In this document: in pieces, positions 23,904 to 36,300 of the stretch
Layout: each line of letters starts with the position of its first letter
How positions within the stretch are numbered: the first letter of the stretch is position 1
The notes under the pieces: generated by a model
Told to the model about the DNA's origin: nothing
The model's database searches: none
What the model saw: only the letters and a program-made list of their open reading frames with translations
NCBI GenBank assembly: GCA_035582835.1
Contig: JAYKAV010002319.1
Location: 1 to 64,000, forward strand
Length of the DNA: 64,000 bases
Source of the DNA: Phoebastria nigripes
Lineage: Eukaryota > Chordata > Aves > Procellariiformes > Diomedeidae
Reading direction: 5' to 3'
Made by a program: the position numbers and the translations under genes

Positions 23904-24972
23904 AGATTAAATAGTATGCTGTGAAATCAAAGAAAACTTTTGCCAACCAAATCTTCACCCCCACCCCAGCACCTGATGTCTCTTCTATGTGTAGTAGAAT
24001 AAGGATCTCTCTTGGCCTCAACTTTGCTTGACCAAGAAGGCTTTGTTAAAAATGTGAAAAACGTGGAAAAAAAAAAAAAAAGATTTTGAACATTTATGAC
24101 GGCTAATCTCAAAGTAATGTGAGCTATTCTTGACAGCTACTTTTTGCAATAACTGGAAAAGATGTAGGTAGTACATTAAACTTTATAGGAATGGTTTAAG
24201 AAGGGGTTGATAAAGAAACAGAAAATTACATGAATATTCGGAAAGTCAAGACAGGTTGAATACTTTGGGCTACAAGGTTTGTTTCCATGAGTCTGGTGCC
24301 AAGTCTCTTCAGACCATGACAGGATCTTCTGGGAATAAGTTCATACCGAGTTCAATGAATGCCCTCATGAGGACAAAATGGTTTAGGAAGCATACATACC
24401 AAATTGCTAGAATGCAGACATTGCCACCTGGTGTATAAACTGACTCAAACAGAGGAAGGAAAGGACCATGGGCAGGTTTATTACAAAAGGAAAACCAATA
24501 GGTAAATAATAGAAGATGGTAATAAAGCAGTCATAATGTAAACTCTGTGCATCCCCATATTTCAATGTATGAGAAGACTGTCAGAAAAAAGAAGCTATTC
24601 AAACCTAATAATGTTTAAAACTGCGTACAAGTAAAACACACACTAAGATGCAGTCTGCAGGTTATGCAAAGGATCAAAATACTTTGATAGGATAGTGTGG
24701 ATACAGAAGCATCCTGCTATAGAGAAGTGTTTTATGACAAAGGAAGGCAGGTAGATACAAAATAGCCCTGTAAAGTATGCTAAAATTGCTTCTTAGGCAT
24801 ACATTTTATTTTTTTGTAAATCAGTAACTGCAGATAATTTAAGAGCATGAATAAAGAATGCAACAAAATAACTGTAATAGAAAATATTTTGTAAAAATAT
24901 GAACTGTTGTCTCTGTACCAAACTGGAAACTTTTTGGAAATACAGTGTAACAAGTGATGTAACATTTATGAA

Positions 24973-24978
24973 AATAAA
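24973..24978 (+). terminator. Candidate CHRNA3 polyadenylation signal
   Basis: An AATAAA hexamer is followed within about 30 bases by a T-rich tract (about 25005-25018), a good downstream element. Earlier hexamers at 24521-24526 and 24850-24855 are alternatives. The 3' UTR would be about 1.1 kb. Confidence 0.6.
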
Positions 24979-26871
24979 GAGACTCAAGCTGTTGAAAATT
25001 GTGCTTTTTTTTTTTTTTCATTTATTTTGACCAAGTGACAAAAACCTATATAAGGCAGCATTAGCTACAGTTCAACACATTCAGAAACAAGTTACATAAG
25101 TAATGGTCCATGCTTCTGAGTCTATTAAAATTATTTTGTTTCAGACACACCTGATGATAAGCTGAAGACCCCAAGGATTCTAGTGTCAGCTATCTTATCT
25201 GTATTTATCATGATCAGATTGTAGAAGTGACTAAAAGAAATTCATGCATTTGCAAAAATTGTGAGTTACTAGTATAAAGACTGGGACTCCATTGGCCAAT
25301 ATGCTGCCAATCACCTTATGATATAATTGGGCAGTCTACAGACATCATTTAACAAGGGGAAAGAGATGAGGTGGGGAGTTAAAAAAAAAAAAGATAATCT
25401 AGTTTTACTTACTTTGCTTTCTGTTCAGGCAAGAGTAACTTCAGTAATTCAAACCCAAGGAGGACTATAAAAAGAAGTTTTGCATTTGAAGAGGAAATAA
25501 GATATCTAAAGTATTTCTGCAACTTCACACAGAGAAAGTCACATTGTTTAATCTTAGTAATACTGAGAAAGTTAAAATTATTATATTAATGGATTAAAGC
25601 AGATAATCTTTGCAAATTCACCTTTAAAATCAATTATGATGGGAATAGAGGAAATATGGATATCCAATGCCAGATGTAATTGTATAACTGAAGAGAAAGA
25701 GTGACTCCCTTTACAATCAGAATTATTTATAAATNNNAAAAAAAAAAAAAAAAAAAAAAGGCTTGCCTGGCATCATTTCCCTGCCTGTGAGCCTTAAAAA
25801 GCTACACAAAACCAAGAATGTCCTACAGGTGAAAACAATTTGAAATAAATATTCAATTATATATAAGTTATGACATAAGCAATCAGTATTATAATCAGTA
25901 CAGTGCCAAACAGTGCTATTCTAAAGGAGATACGGGGGGGAAATATGTATCCATTTTCCAAATTCATAGCCACTATAAAAACTTACATTATCAAAGATAC
26001 CACAATGTACATTAAACTTCTCACCTAAACATGTTATTATTAATGTAGTAATTTAAGCAAATAAAAACTTCCCAAGACTTGCTCCAGCTTGGCATTACTG
26101 TATTAGCCCTGCAGGATGCAACTACATTATGAAGTACACTGACAAAACTTTGGTGTAGGGAAACCCCCATCTATTTTAGAGTCTCTTCCAGAAATAAAGC
26201 TTTTAAGAAAGGTGGCATTAGAATGAATGTAAAGAATTTAAAATCAGTATTTAAAGAATAATTAAAAAGTTGCAAGTTAGTTTTCAACACTCTCAGAAAA
26301 AAGAAAGTATGGAAAGCTGCAAGTCCTCGCTGCTTAGAATTACATATGGTTCTATAAGTGAGAGAACCTCTTAAAGGTAGCTTTCTAAGTTCGGTTTAAC
26401 AAATGTGTTAAAACTCAGTCATCTGTATTTGGTTACACAGCATAATAATTTTCAACCCATTTCCTTCAGAATGGCATTCCCCAATTTCCTTCTGCCTGTG
26501 CTTAAAAACTTAATTCTGAGAAACACACAAAGGCAGGAAATGATTAACATGTTTGCAACTAACATACTGTATCAAATTCTTAATCAAGAATAAAGAAATC
26601 TGTATGTTCCCGTCCATTAGAATACTCGTGCAACTTGGGAACTCATTTAATTATCTTTGCCTTCCTTTCCATAGCCAATACAGAGATATCAATATACATG
26701 TATCCTGTAGGCATTATAAGGCTTACTGTATTAAATGTTCATGTTAGTATGATAGAATTAACAAGGTTTTAAATTTAGAAGCAAATTCCACTGAAAATTT
26801 ATAAAGGCAAAACATAGCCAAATTGCTGTTTTTACTTATATGTTGAATATTCAGGAAGTTTAACTGGTATT

Positions 26872-26877
26872 TTTATT
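26872..26877 (-). terminator. Candidate CHRNA5 polyadenylation signal
   Basis: TTTATT on the plus strand is AATAAA on the minus strand, about 490 bases beyond the CHRNA5 stop. A second minus-strand hexamer lies at 25021-25026, right beside the CHRNA3 candidate. Use of that one would bring the two transcripts into contact. Confidence 0.45.
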
Positions 26878-27362
26878 ATTATTTTAAATTTACTCTGTAG
26901 AAACTTTATACTTTTACAACACATTCAAGAGAGCTGACAAAAATTCTCCTTTGCATACTATAATAAACTGAAATAAGCAACTCTACTGTGTAAATATCTG
27001 CAAATATTTAATACTCANTATAACAATTTATATAGTAATTTAGTAATTGACTACAGTGATCATCATTAAAAAATTTTAAATCCTTCTATTTTGCAGTAGG
27101 TGTCAGTGTATGCTTTTTTGACATATCATACATGCAAGTGCTTGAGAAGGTCCTTTTAATTCTGATCCAATTTAGAAGTAACTTAGTAGACTGGCAATAA
27201 GCAAATCAACTTCTATGTGTCCTAGGGACGCCATGCTTTAACATAAACATAATTTTCTGGGTTTGGATTTTTTTTACTCTATCAGAAACATGCCTACAAT
27301 GAATGTGCATGGAAATAGAGCTACTGCAAAACTCTTTAGCAGGAGACAGATCCAAAAATATT

Positions 27363-30300
27363 TTATGCATTTGTACTGCCTATATGCGTAGGTACTATTA
27401 TACTTGCCCATTTATGAATAACAGGAATAAATAACACAAGTGATCCAATTATTGAAACCAGAAGAAAAGTCCATAAGAACATTCGATCAAGCACCTGAGC
27501 AATAAATTTCCAGTCTTCAACAACCTAAAAAACAAAGAGCATAAGAGTTGGTCAGTATGTGTGAGAACAGGTAAAAATACAGTACCAAACCCTGCAATTC
27601 TTTATCATGTTACAGTACACTTTTTTCCAATCAGGTCCATTTGGTAACCCCCTTTAATAACTTTTTATAAGTACACTATGAGCTAGAAAAAGAACAAACT
27701 TCCCTCTATGAAGACTGGTAAGCTATATAGACCAATACTAGATTTCAATGCAGAAACTGACCCTGACAAGCACTGAACATCCTCAGCTACAGAGAGATGA
27801 AATCAGTATGCAATTTTCTAACATACTGCAGGATTTAGGATTCATGCCACAGCCTCATCATAAAGTGGAATTCCCGGGCAGGAGCTAGAAGCAAAAGTTG
27901 TGAAAAAAAACCCAAGCAAACAAAAAACCAACCCAAAAAGAAAACACCACACCAAACCACCCAAACCAAAATATTTAAAAAAAAAAAAAAAATTAACAGT
28001 AGACAGCAGCTGTTGTGTTACATGCAAGATCTGAAAGCTGTGAAGTTACTGCTGCACAGAATTATACATTAGGGAGAATACTCACAGTATGTTCAAGACT
28101 ATTTTCCTTTTTGATAGGATTATTCATATCTATACACAGTTTTGCAGGTATAGCAGATATAATTGTGCAAGCAAATTAAACCCCTGCCAAACAATTGTCT
28201 TTGATTTGAACTGGAGCTATCCACATTTCCCAAGCCTACTGCTTCCTAAGAGGTAAGGCTACAACAGCACTAACTGTGTAGTTTTTATTAACAACTTTTG
28301 CAATTAAAGCTTGCATTCTCTGGAGCCCAAATAATACGAGGGAATCCCCAGTCAGCTCTATATTAGTTTCTGAGGTTTAGAATCACAAAAACATTACACC
28401 TGAAAAACAAAATACTTATCACCTCTCTTGTCACTCACAGTCAAATAGAGTAAGTTCAGTAAGAGAAAGAAAACCAACCCTTAATTTACAGGAAATTATG
28501 TATTTAACAGCAAACTATTCTATTTGTGTTGTTTATACAATGCAGGGGTATTAGATGCTGTTTTAACAGTAGATACATTTATTCAAAATCTAGGCTGGAT
28601 CCCTTGTGATAATGTCAGAATTGAGTCCTGAGAAGGTACATTAGAGGACTTCGCTTACTCCTAGGCTAGCATGTGAGAACACGCTCTCNGCAACCAACAA
28701 CTTTTGAAGACAGTAATTTCTGTATAAATTGAAAGAATCTCAGGCCTTGCCATCAGAAACAGATAGCAGTATCATGAGACCACACAACAAACATCAACAA
28801 ACTAGCCTGAAAATAGCATTTAAGTCTCTGATGTACCAATGGTGCTAGTTTAAAAAGCACAGAAAGAAAAACAGATTCATAATGCTCCTACCTGAATGGT
28901 GTAAACATCCATCAAGGATAGTTCAGAGTACACATGTACAGACTGAAAAAAAGCCTTTGACATGTTTTGATATAACTTAGAGACAAATAATAATAAGGCT
29001 AGAAAAGAACACTCAAGAAGTCATCTAGTCCATGTTTGATCTCAGCACAAAATGATCAACATATGGCTATAGCTTATATTTAAGCTAATACAAGTTAGGG
29101 CATTAAAATTGTTTTTATTTGGAATTGAAAGCTGCAAAATAAGGCTTAGCAGTATTTATTCTGAAAATGTAAGGCAAATGCATTTTTCAGATAGCCTTCA
29201 GGTACAACATTAAAATGAAAAATGCCTACTTCTCTCATCATGAAAATAACATCCAGCAGCACTGTAGGGAACAGTTACGGTACATGCTCTTGTAACAGAC
29301 AAGTATCTCTGAAAATGTGTAATTAACAACATGAACTTACTTCTAGAAGAATGCAAAAGACCTTAAAGAACCCAAAGACCCANGGACTGTATTGTATCAG
29401 CCCAATATCTATAAGAATTCTCAGTATTGTACCATACTTGTACTTCTTTCCAGTGGAAATAACTACACAGCTTCCAGTGAAGTACAAAAACTGGAAATCC
29501 CACAGCATATATTTAACATGCAACTGCATAGTAAACTATTACTTGCTTTTCTAATTTCCAGTTTTACAAAATCAGTGTAATATGACTAATACACCCACCT
29601 CGCGAACTTCATTCTCCTTCATAACATGTCTTGTAATATATCGGATAGAATCTAGAGCTGCTGCCAAGGTGTTCCTAGATGATTCCGATCCATTCATATT
29701 TCCTGTTTCCTCCTTCTGAGCAAAGTATCTATCTACATGACTTCTCATGCAAAGCAGCTTGGGAAGTTTGTGAAGAAATATCTTGCGAACCCAAGGTGCC
29801 ATAGCATTGTGTGTAGACGAAGAGCGATGATGAATATTGATAGCAAAGACAGTTATCACAATGGACAATGTCACAAATATCATAGTAAACACCAAGTACT
29901 CTCCTATAAGTGGGATAACTTTAGAAGATGATGGAATAATCTCTTCAATAACAAGAAGAAAAACAGTCAAAGATACCAGTACTGAAGTGCAAAGTGAAAT
30001 CTTTTCACCTTCATTTGAAGGAAGATAGAAGACAAGGACAGTTAGAAATGAAAGCCCAATACAAGGAATGATGAGAAACAACGTGTAAAAAAGTGGCAAA
30101 CGTCTAATTATAAATGAATATGTAACAAAAGGATACCAGCAGCATCCATCAGTCCTATTTCCTTTGCTCCCTGTTGCAGTCACTATTTCCCATTCTCCAT
30201 TATCAAAAAAGTCTCTTTTGTCAACATCATAATCTTCAAGAATTATATCAACCTGTGAGCCATCGTAAGTCCAGGAACCAAATTTCATAGAGCAATTTTG

Positions 30301-33300
30301 GAGGTCAAAGGGGAAGAAGGTTACATCAATAGTACAAGAACTTTTGTAGTTTGCNGGTGGAGTCCAAGCAATGGTGCCATCATATTTTACCACAGTTTTT
30401 GTAGATGTTCCCTCAAAACGTCCATCTGCACTGAAAGAAAAGAGATATATGCACGCAATTACAATGGGTGGGGGNGTGTGTGGATGTGTGTTTTTAAATA
30501 AGAAAATATGTTTTGTTATTGTTATTTCAGCTGTTTATCCATTCTCCCCCTTCATAGCCAAAATTTTGTATTGTGTTCATAGTCAACTTTTTTTTTTTTT
30601 TAAATCTGAATCTTACACAGGTAAACAGCTTTGGAAGAGTGAAGAATATTTTCAAGTCACAAAAAGACCTGTGCAACTTTCTGTGGCCACAATGACTTAT
30701 GAAAGGATTGTAAAAATCCTGACCTTTAACAGCATGACCAAACTCTGGTGTTTCTATAGGTAATACAGCATAAATACTTTTCAATTTGGCCAAATCATAA
30801 TTATTGAAGAAAAAAAAGTCACCAAACAGGTAAAATAATACTTGTGTGCCACCTCCAAACTTGAATTTACAATCACTGCAACAGCCTTTTTTCCTGACTC
30901 AACAAGTCAGGAAATGTAAAAGCATTGTACATGCACCTGAGTTGAGCAGAAAGGTTAACTCAAAAGTTATTGCTTCTGAGATCTGTGCATTCTCAAAAAA
31001 ACCAACAACAAAACAAAACAAAACAAAAAAATCAAAAAACCCCTTACAGTTGCATGTACTTCATTTTAAATCCATGCTGAATATGACTTAAAACAGCATG
31101 AATTAGTTGCTTCCCTCCCATCACTCTACACTATTAGTTTGTACCCGGCACTGTGCAAGACACTGTTTTCTAATTAAAAAAAGAGTTTACATGAAGAAGT
31201 GGAAATAAACTTTTCAAGGAGACTAGAAATTCCATACAGAAGCAAAGCAAAACATTTAAGCATTTAATATGGCAAAAAAAACCATTTGCATTCAGAGGCA
31301 AATTCTTCCACACATTCTTAGCTCTACTAAATGTACATGCGTATCTATCCAATGAGCCTCCTAGAAGCAGCTTGGACGGTAAAGTTAGAAAGTAAATGTA
31401 TTTTATATGAAAAGATTAAAATCTTACTTGTCATACAACACGATATCTGGAATCCAAATAGAATCTGATGGGACACGAATAGATGTTATTCCAGCATAGT
31501 CTTCAGGATTCCACCTTAATTTTACATCTATCCATTCCTGTGGATATGCGAGATGTAAAAATCATTATTATTGTGAAGTTGATTTAAGCAGGGCAAGACT
31601 GGATGAAAATAGATAAAAAGGCAATTAAAAAAAAAAATCAAACTGGCTTCTAAAATTTGCATACAGCAGTGAATTTGCTGAACAGATATCTATTTAACTC
31701 ACCCAATATTTGTTTTCTGTTGTAAGAGCCACTTGACAGTATTTCTGTACAGAAGTTAAGATATTAAAATCCTTTTTCAGAGCATGTATACATAAGTAAG
31801 AGCTATTATAATGCATAGACAATTAAATTTTAAAAAAACTTGTTCTGAATGAATATCAATGACTTTGGAAGCTGATCAGAAGCAATTTAAACATTTTCAT
31901 CACAAAAAAAAAAATCATGCTGCAACTCTCAGAAGATAGTCATTTCTATTTCTACCAGTAACACTAAAAATAGCACCATTGAAAGCATAGTATTACTTTG
32001 GTAATTTTATACTTGAACTAAAAACTCAGGAGGAAAAATTCAAGTTTCTAAGAATTCACTATCACATAGAATTTTAAATGCATACTCAGGTCAGTTGTTC
32101 TTTTTTTTGAACTGGTTCAACTGCAACAANTTCTGCAGAAACTATTAAAAGGGCACAAAGTGTTATCATTGACATATTGCCATCTCATACTTGCTGAGTA
32201 GTCTCAAAGTTTTCCTGAAAAGAAAAACTTTGCCTGAATTTACAGTTACTGGAAAAGAAGGGAATGGGAAGCAACAGAAAAAAAAAACAAAGGAAGTAGC
32301 CCAAACAAAAATAATTTAGTAAGCTAGTAAGTATAATCAGGGTCTGCAAACATTCATCTAAGTTAAATCAAGAATGATTTGCGAGCAGCATTTCCCAAGT
32401 TAATAGTGGCCATTAAGTTTAGCACTGGACTCTGATTATTATGAAGCTTGAGGCTTTTTCCTACCCATAAACAAATAGTCTTAAGAGGAAAAAGTAGCTC
32501 TTTATAGCAAGCATATACAACTTTGAAACTGAAATTCTTCAGTGATGTTTATCCAATAATCTCAAATACCCCACAAGAGAAAGATCTTAAAACCATTATA
32601 CAAAAGACTACACAAACCACACTTTTCTTAATATAGTTTTTGAAAGAAAACTTATGTACTGAAGCAGTAACTTTTATGGTTGGATACATGCACCTTGGTA
32701 TATTAAATGGCCATGCAATGCCATATCAGATTTCTTTTAATTAGGCAAATTTTTTAAATTTACCTCTTTTTTAAAGAGTTTTATAACAATTAATCCTTTA
32801 AAGCATTTCCAGGGACATTTTTTAAAGATATTATGTAAAATAAAAAATCATGCAACAACTAAGTTTTTTTCAATACACAATTAATTAGAAAATTTTCTTC
32901 CAACTTTTGACTTGCACTTATGAAGCTTCAGAATTTTTCATCAATATTTTACACATACCTGTTTCAACCAGACATTTGTTGTCATCAATTGATTTTTCTC
33001 GTCCTATAAAAATAAAGTATATTTTATGAAAAAAAATCTGCACAGTACATTCATAGTAACTAGCTGCTTTAGTTCACAGAGGTCTGTAATTTAAAATGCA
33101 AAACACACTTCTAAAAGCATTCCAGTCACCGATAAGTATGCTTATATGAGAACTTTTTAAACATACAATTATGACCTTTGATTATTTAACTGTTAAAAAT
33201 TATATTTTTCCCCTTCTGTGTCTCTTTCCGCTCTTCCATTTTTTTATTTGACTGTATTTTATGCAGTCTTACTGTTTTTCTATGGAAACATAAAGGAACA

Positions 33301-36300
33301 GCCAACATGTGGAAGAAAAACTCGTCAAGAATATTCTGAAGTAAGTATCAGGGGAAAAAAAAAATCTGGTTGATCTCTTTTACATCACAGGTAATGCCAA
33401 GAGATAATCTTCATTACTATGGAAGAGACATATTTGAAGGCTTAGAGGGTTTTTTTGCTGCTTAAGAGGGGGAGGGGAAAAGAGCAGTATTTGCAAGTGT
33501 TCCTGAATTTTACAGAAATGAGATTGATAAAGTTTAAAAATATGTGGTTTTCCCATTGAATAAATAAATTAAAACACAATTCCCTAGGCTTAAGAATTTC
33601 TCACTCACTTTTTTTTTTCTTGTTGAAAACACCACTAAACATAAGAGCCAAATGTCTTCTCAACCTCTTTGCAATCACTTCTTCATGCCCCTATGTACAA
33701 TGCATTTTTTATTATGCTGATAATAATTTTAGAGGTTTAATCTATTGTGTTTAAGCTAATATATGCACAATTATTTCATATGACATTATGTTCCAGAATT
33801 TTAAGAATTAGGAAAAAAAATAAACAAACTTATTTACTATACATACCACATCTACTAGTTGAGAGATTGCAAGGCCAAACTTTATTTTTATTGTGTCATT
33901 CAAGCGTTCCACTGGACGAACCCATCTTTGATAGTCTTCAAATAAATGTTTAAACAAACGATCTTCACTTTTAGCAAGGAAAAAAGGTTCGGATATACCT
34001 ATATAAAAAAAGTAATTCATTAACATTGATTTAAATGAACAGTGTACATCTGCATTCCTGTGTCCAAAGAGCTACAGCTATGTTTATGCAGAGTTAAATT
34101 TCTCATCTTATCCCCTTTTCTCTGGAAGCATGGCCAAGGTCTTGGAAGAAGAATTTTATAAAATTACCTGGTTTTATTAGCATCTCCATACCAGTATCAC
34201 ACTTCTAAAATCTATGACTCAAGAACATTAAGATAATTTTAGTAATAATAAAGGCAAAATGCACTTATATCATTTACCTGGTGCCATGCAATTACGGAAC
34301 TCCTCTAAAACTGAAAGCTTATCTAACAAGGGACTGAAGTTCTATCATTCTAGAACAAGGTGGTACTTTTTAAAAACCTACATCCACACTATACAAGTCT
34401 CTAGTATATTGCATAACTTGCGCTCAAGTTTGAAACATCAGTCTCTTCATGTTTTATACATTATTTCTTCTAATGTTCGGTCACATCTATGCTGTATAAA
34501 CTTTGCAGTACTTCTAGAGCACTTTTCCCCCCCACACTCTTTTGTACCTTAAACACATGTGCCAATCTATTTACCAGTCTATCCTCTACCAATTCTAATG
34601 TCACATTGACTGGAAAGCACCTTTCCAGTTAAGTAATAGTATACATTCAGTTACTTCTTTTTCATAGTTCTCAAGGAGTCATTTCAATGCCTGGAGACTG
34701 ACTGATGACCTGGAACGGACAAAAATCTTTGTATAGGTTGCAAAGAAGTGGAAACTAAATGTCATCTTTTGTCTCCTGAGAGAATGGAATATATGGCAGA
34801 GCTTTGGGGAAAAAAAAAAAAAAGTACTGCAGATGCAAAAACTGCAGGCAGAGAGCAGCCCAGACTTTAAAAGAGGTATGTAAGTTGTCCTAAAGCACCT
34901 CATCAAGCAACCACTGTCCTTTATCTTTGGGAATCCACAAAAAATGAGNTTTTTACCAATGTGGTCTCACTGAAGTGCATCAGTAGAAACCCTGCTACCT
35001 AAAAAAAGGCAAAGTTTAAGGTTTCTCCATGATGAGAACCCATGCAAAAAATTATATACCTTAAATAACAGGAGAAGTACAAACTTGGGGAAGATACGGA
35101 GAGAGGGGAGGAAAAAAGGCAAGATCAGTGTTTAGCTAAGTAACTCGAGAAAGAACAGCTTTCAAAGCCAGTGTGGAAGACCTGAAGAAGGCCACTGCCT
35201 CAAGAAGCAGCACAAGCTACACACATCACCTTGAAGGGAATGGCTCCAAAAGGGTCTCCAATTCCCAGACAGAAGTCAGAGCAACCACCAGAAGACATGA
35301 ACATATGCTCTAGACAAAGATTTTTACTACTCACCAATGAGATCTAAACTAACTGAAACTACTGCCGAAAAAAGACCTAACAATTATTATAGTCAGTTTA
35401 AGGGACAGAATAAACCAAAGAAAAATGTTCACAACCATCTCTTTTTAATGCAGATTTAAAGTATTATACCATTACATAAACATATGGCATGACCACTCTA
35501 GAAATGATGTGCTCACTAACAGCATCCATCTAAAAAAAGATTTATCAGAAACAGAAAAGCACCAGAGAATGTCATAAACAGATTAAAACCAGAGACAGTC
35601 ATCCATACAAGGAGAGATTTGAAAGATTAACATTATTTTGTTTGGAGAGGAGGTGAATTTAGTGAACATAACAGAAGTAGATAAAGTAGTGAACGATACA
35701 TGCAGAAAAAACACTGATGGTATTTAACATTTCTCATAAAAGAAGGTAAAGGAAACAAAAGCATCAATTAAAGGCAGTATAAACAATTTCTATTTGAAGT
35801 TCATTACCATCAACACTTGGTAAATCAGAGATTATTAGACATTGAAGAGGACTAAAATTTTAGAATTGCTTGGGATAACTAAATTGTCAGTTATGTCAGG
35901 TAGCATCATACTTGCATAGGGTATCAGTTCTCATTTCAACACAACTTGCAAAATCTACCTTAGAATTTGATCAACAGTTTGATGGTTTGCATTTGTTGCA
36001 GAGACTTGGCTAACACCATTTAAGCCATTAATTCAGATGCACCTAAGCTAGTTCTATGTGACTGCGACCACTGCAGCCTAGACAACTAAGACAGGCAACA
36101 TAAGTTTTTAAGTTCCCTCCCATTCATCAAAGTTCTCTCGTGACAGCAGCGGCTTTCTCCTGTGCTGCAAAAGGCTGCATTTACAGATCCTTCGGACAAA
36201 ACACCCAAAGCATTGCAGAGCCCAACCACAAGAGAATTCTCTGCCTTCTGCACTGCAGGTTTGGGGCAGTCCAGTAGAACTATTGTTATGAATACTAACT

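Larger units (their letters stand above)
23904..27362. other. Convergent 3' ends of CHRNA3 and CHRNA5
   Basis: The two stop codons face each other across about 3.5 kb. The left part is CHRNA3 3' UTR (plus) and the right part CHRNA5 3' UTR (minus). A long A run with three Ns lies at about 25736-25760. No coding exon is seen between the genes. Confidence 0.7.
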
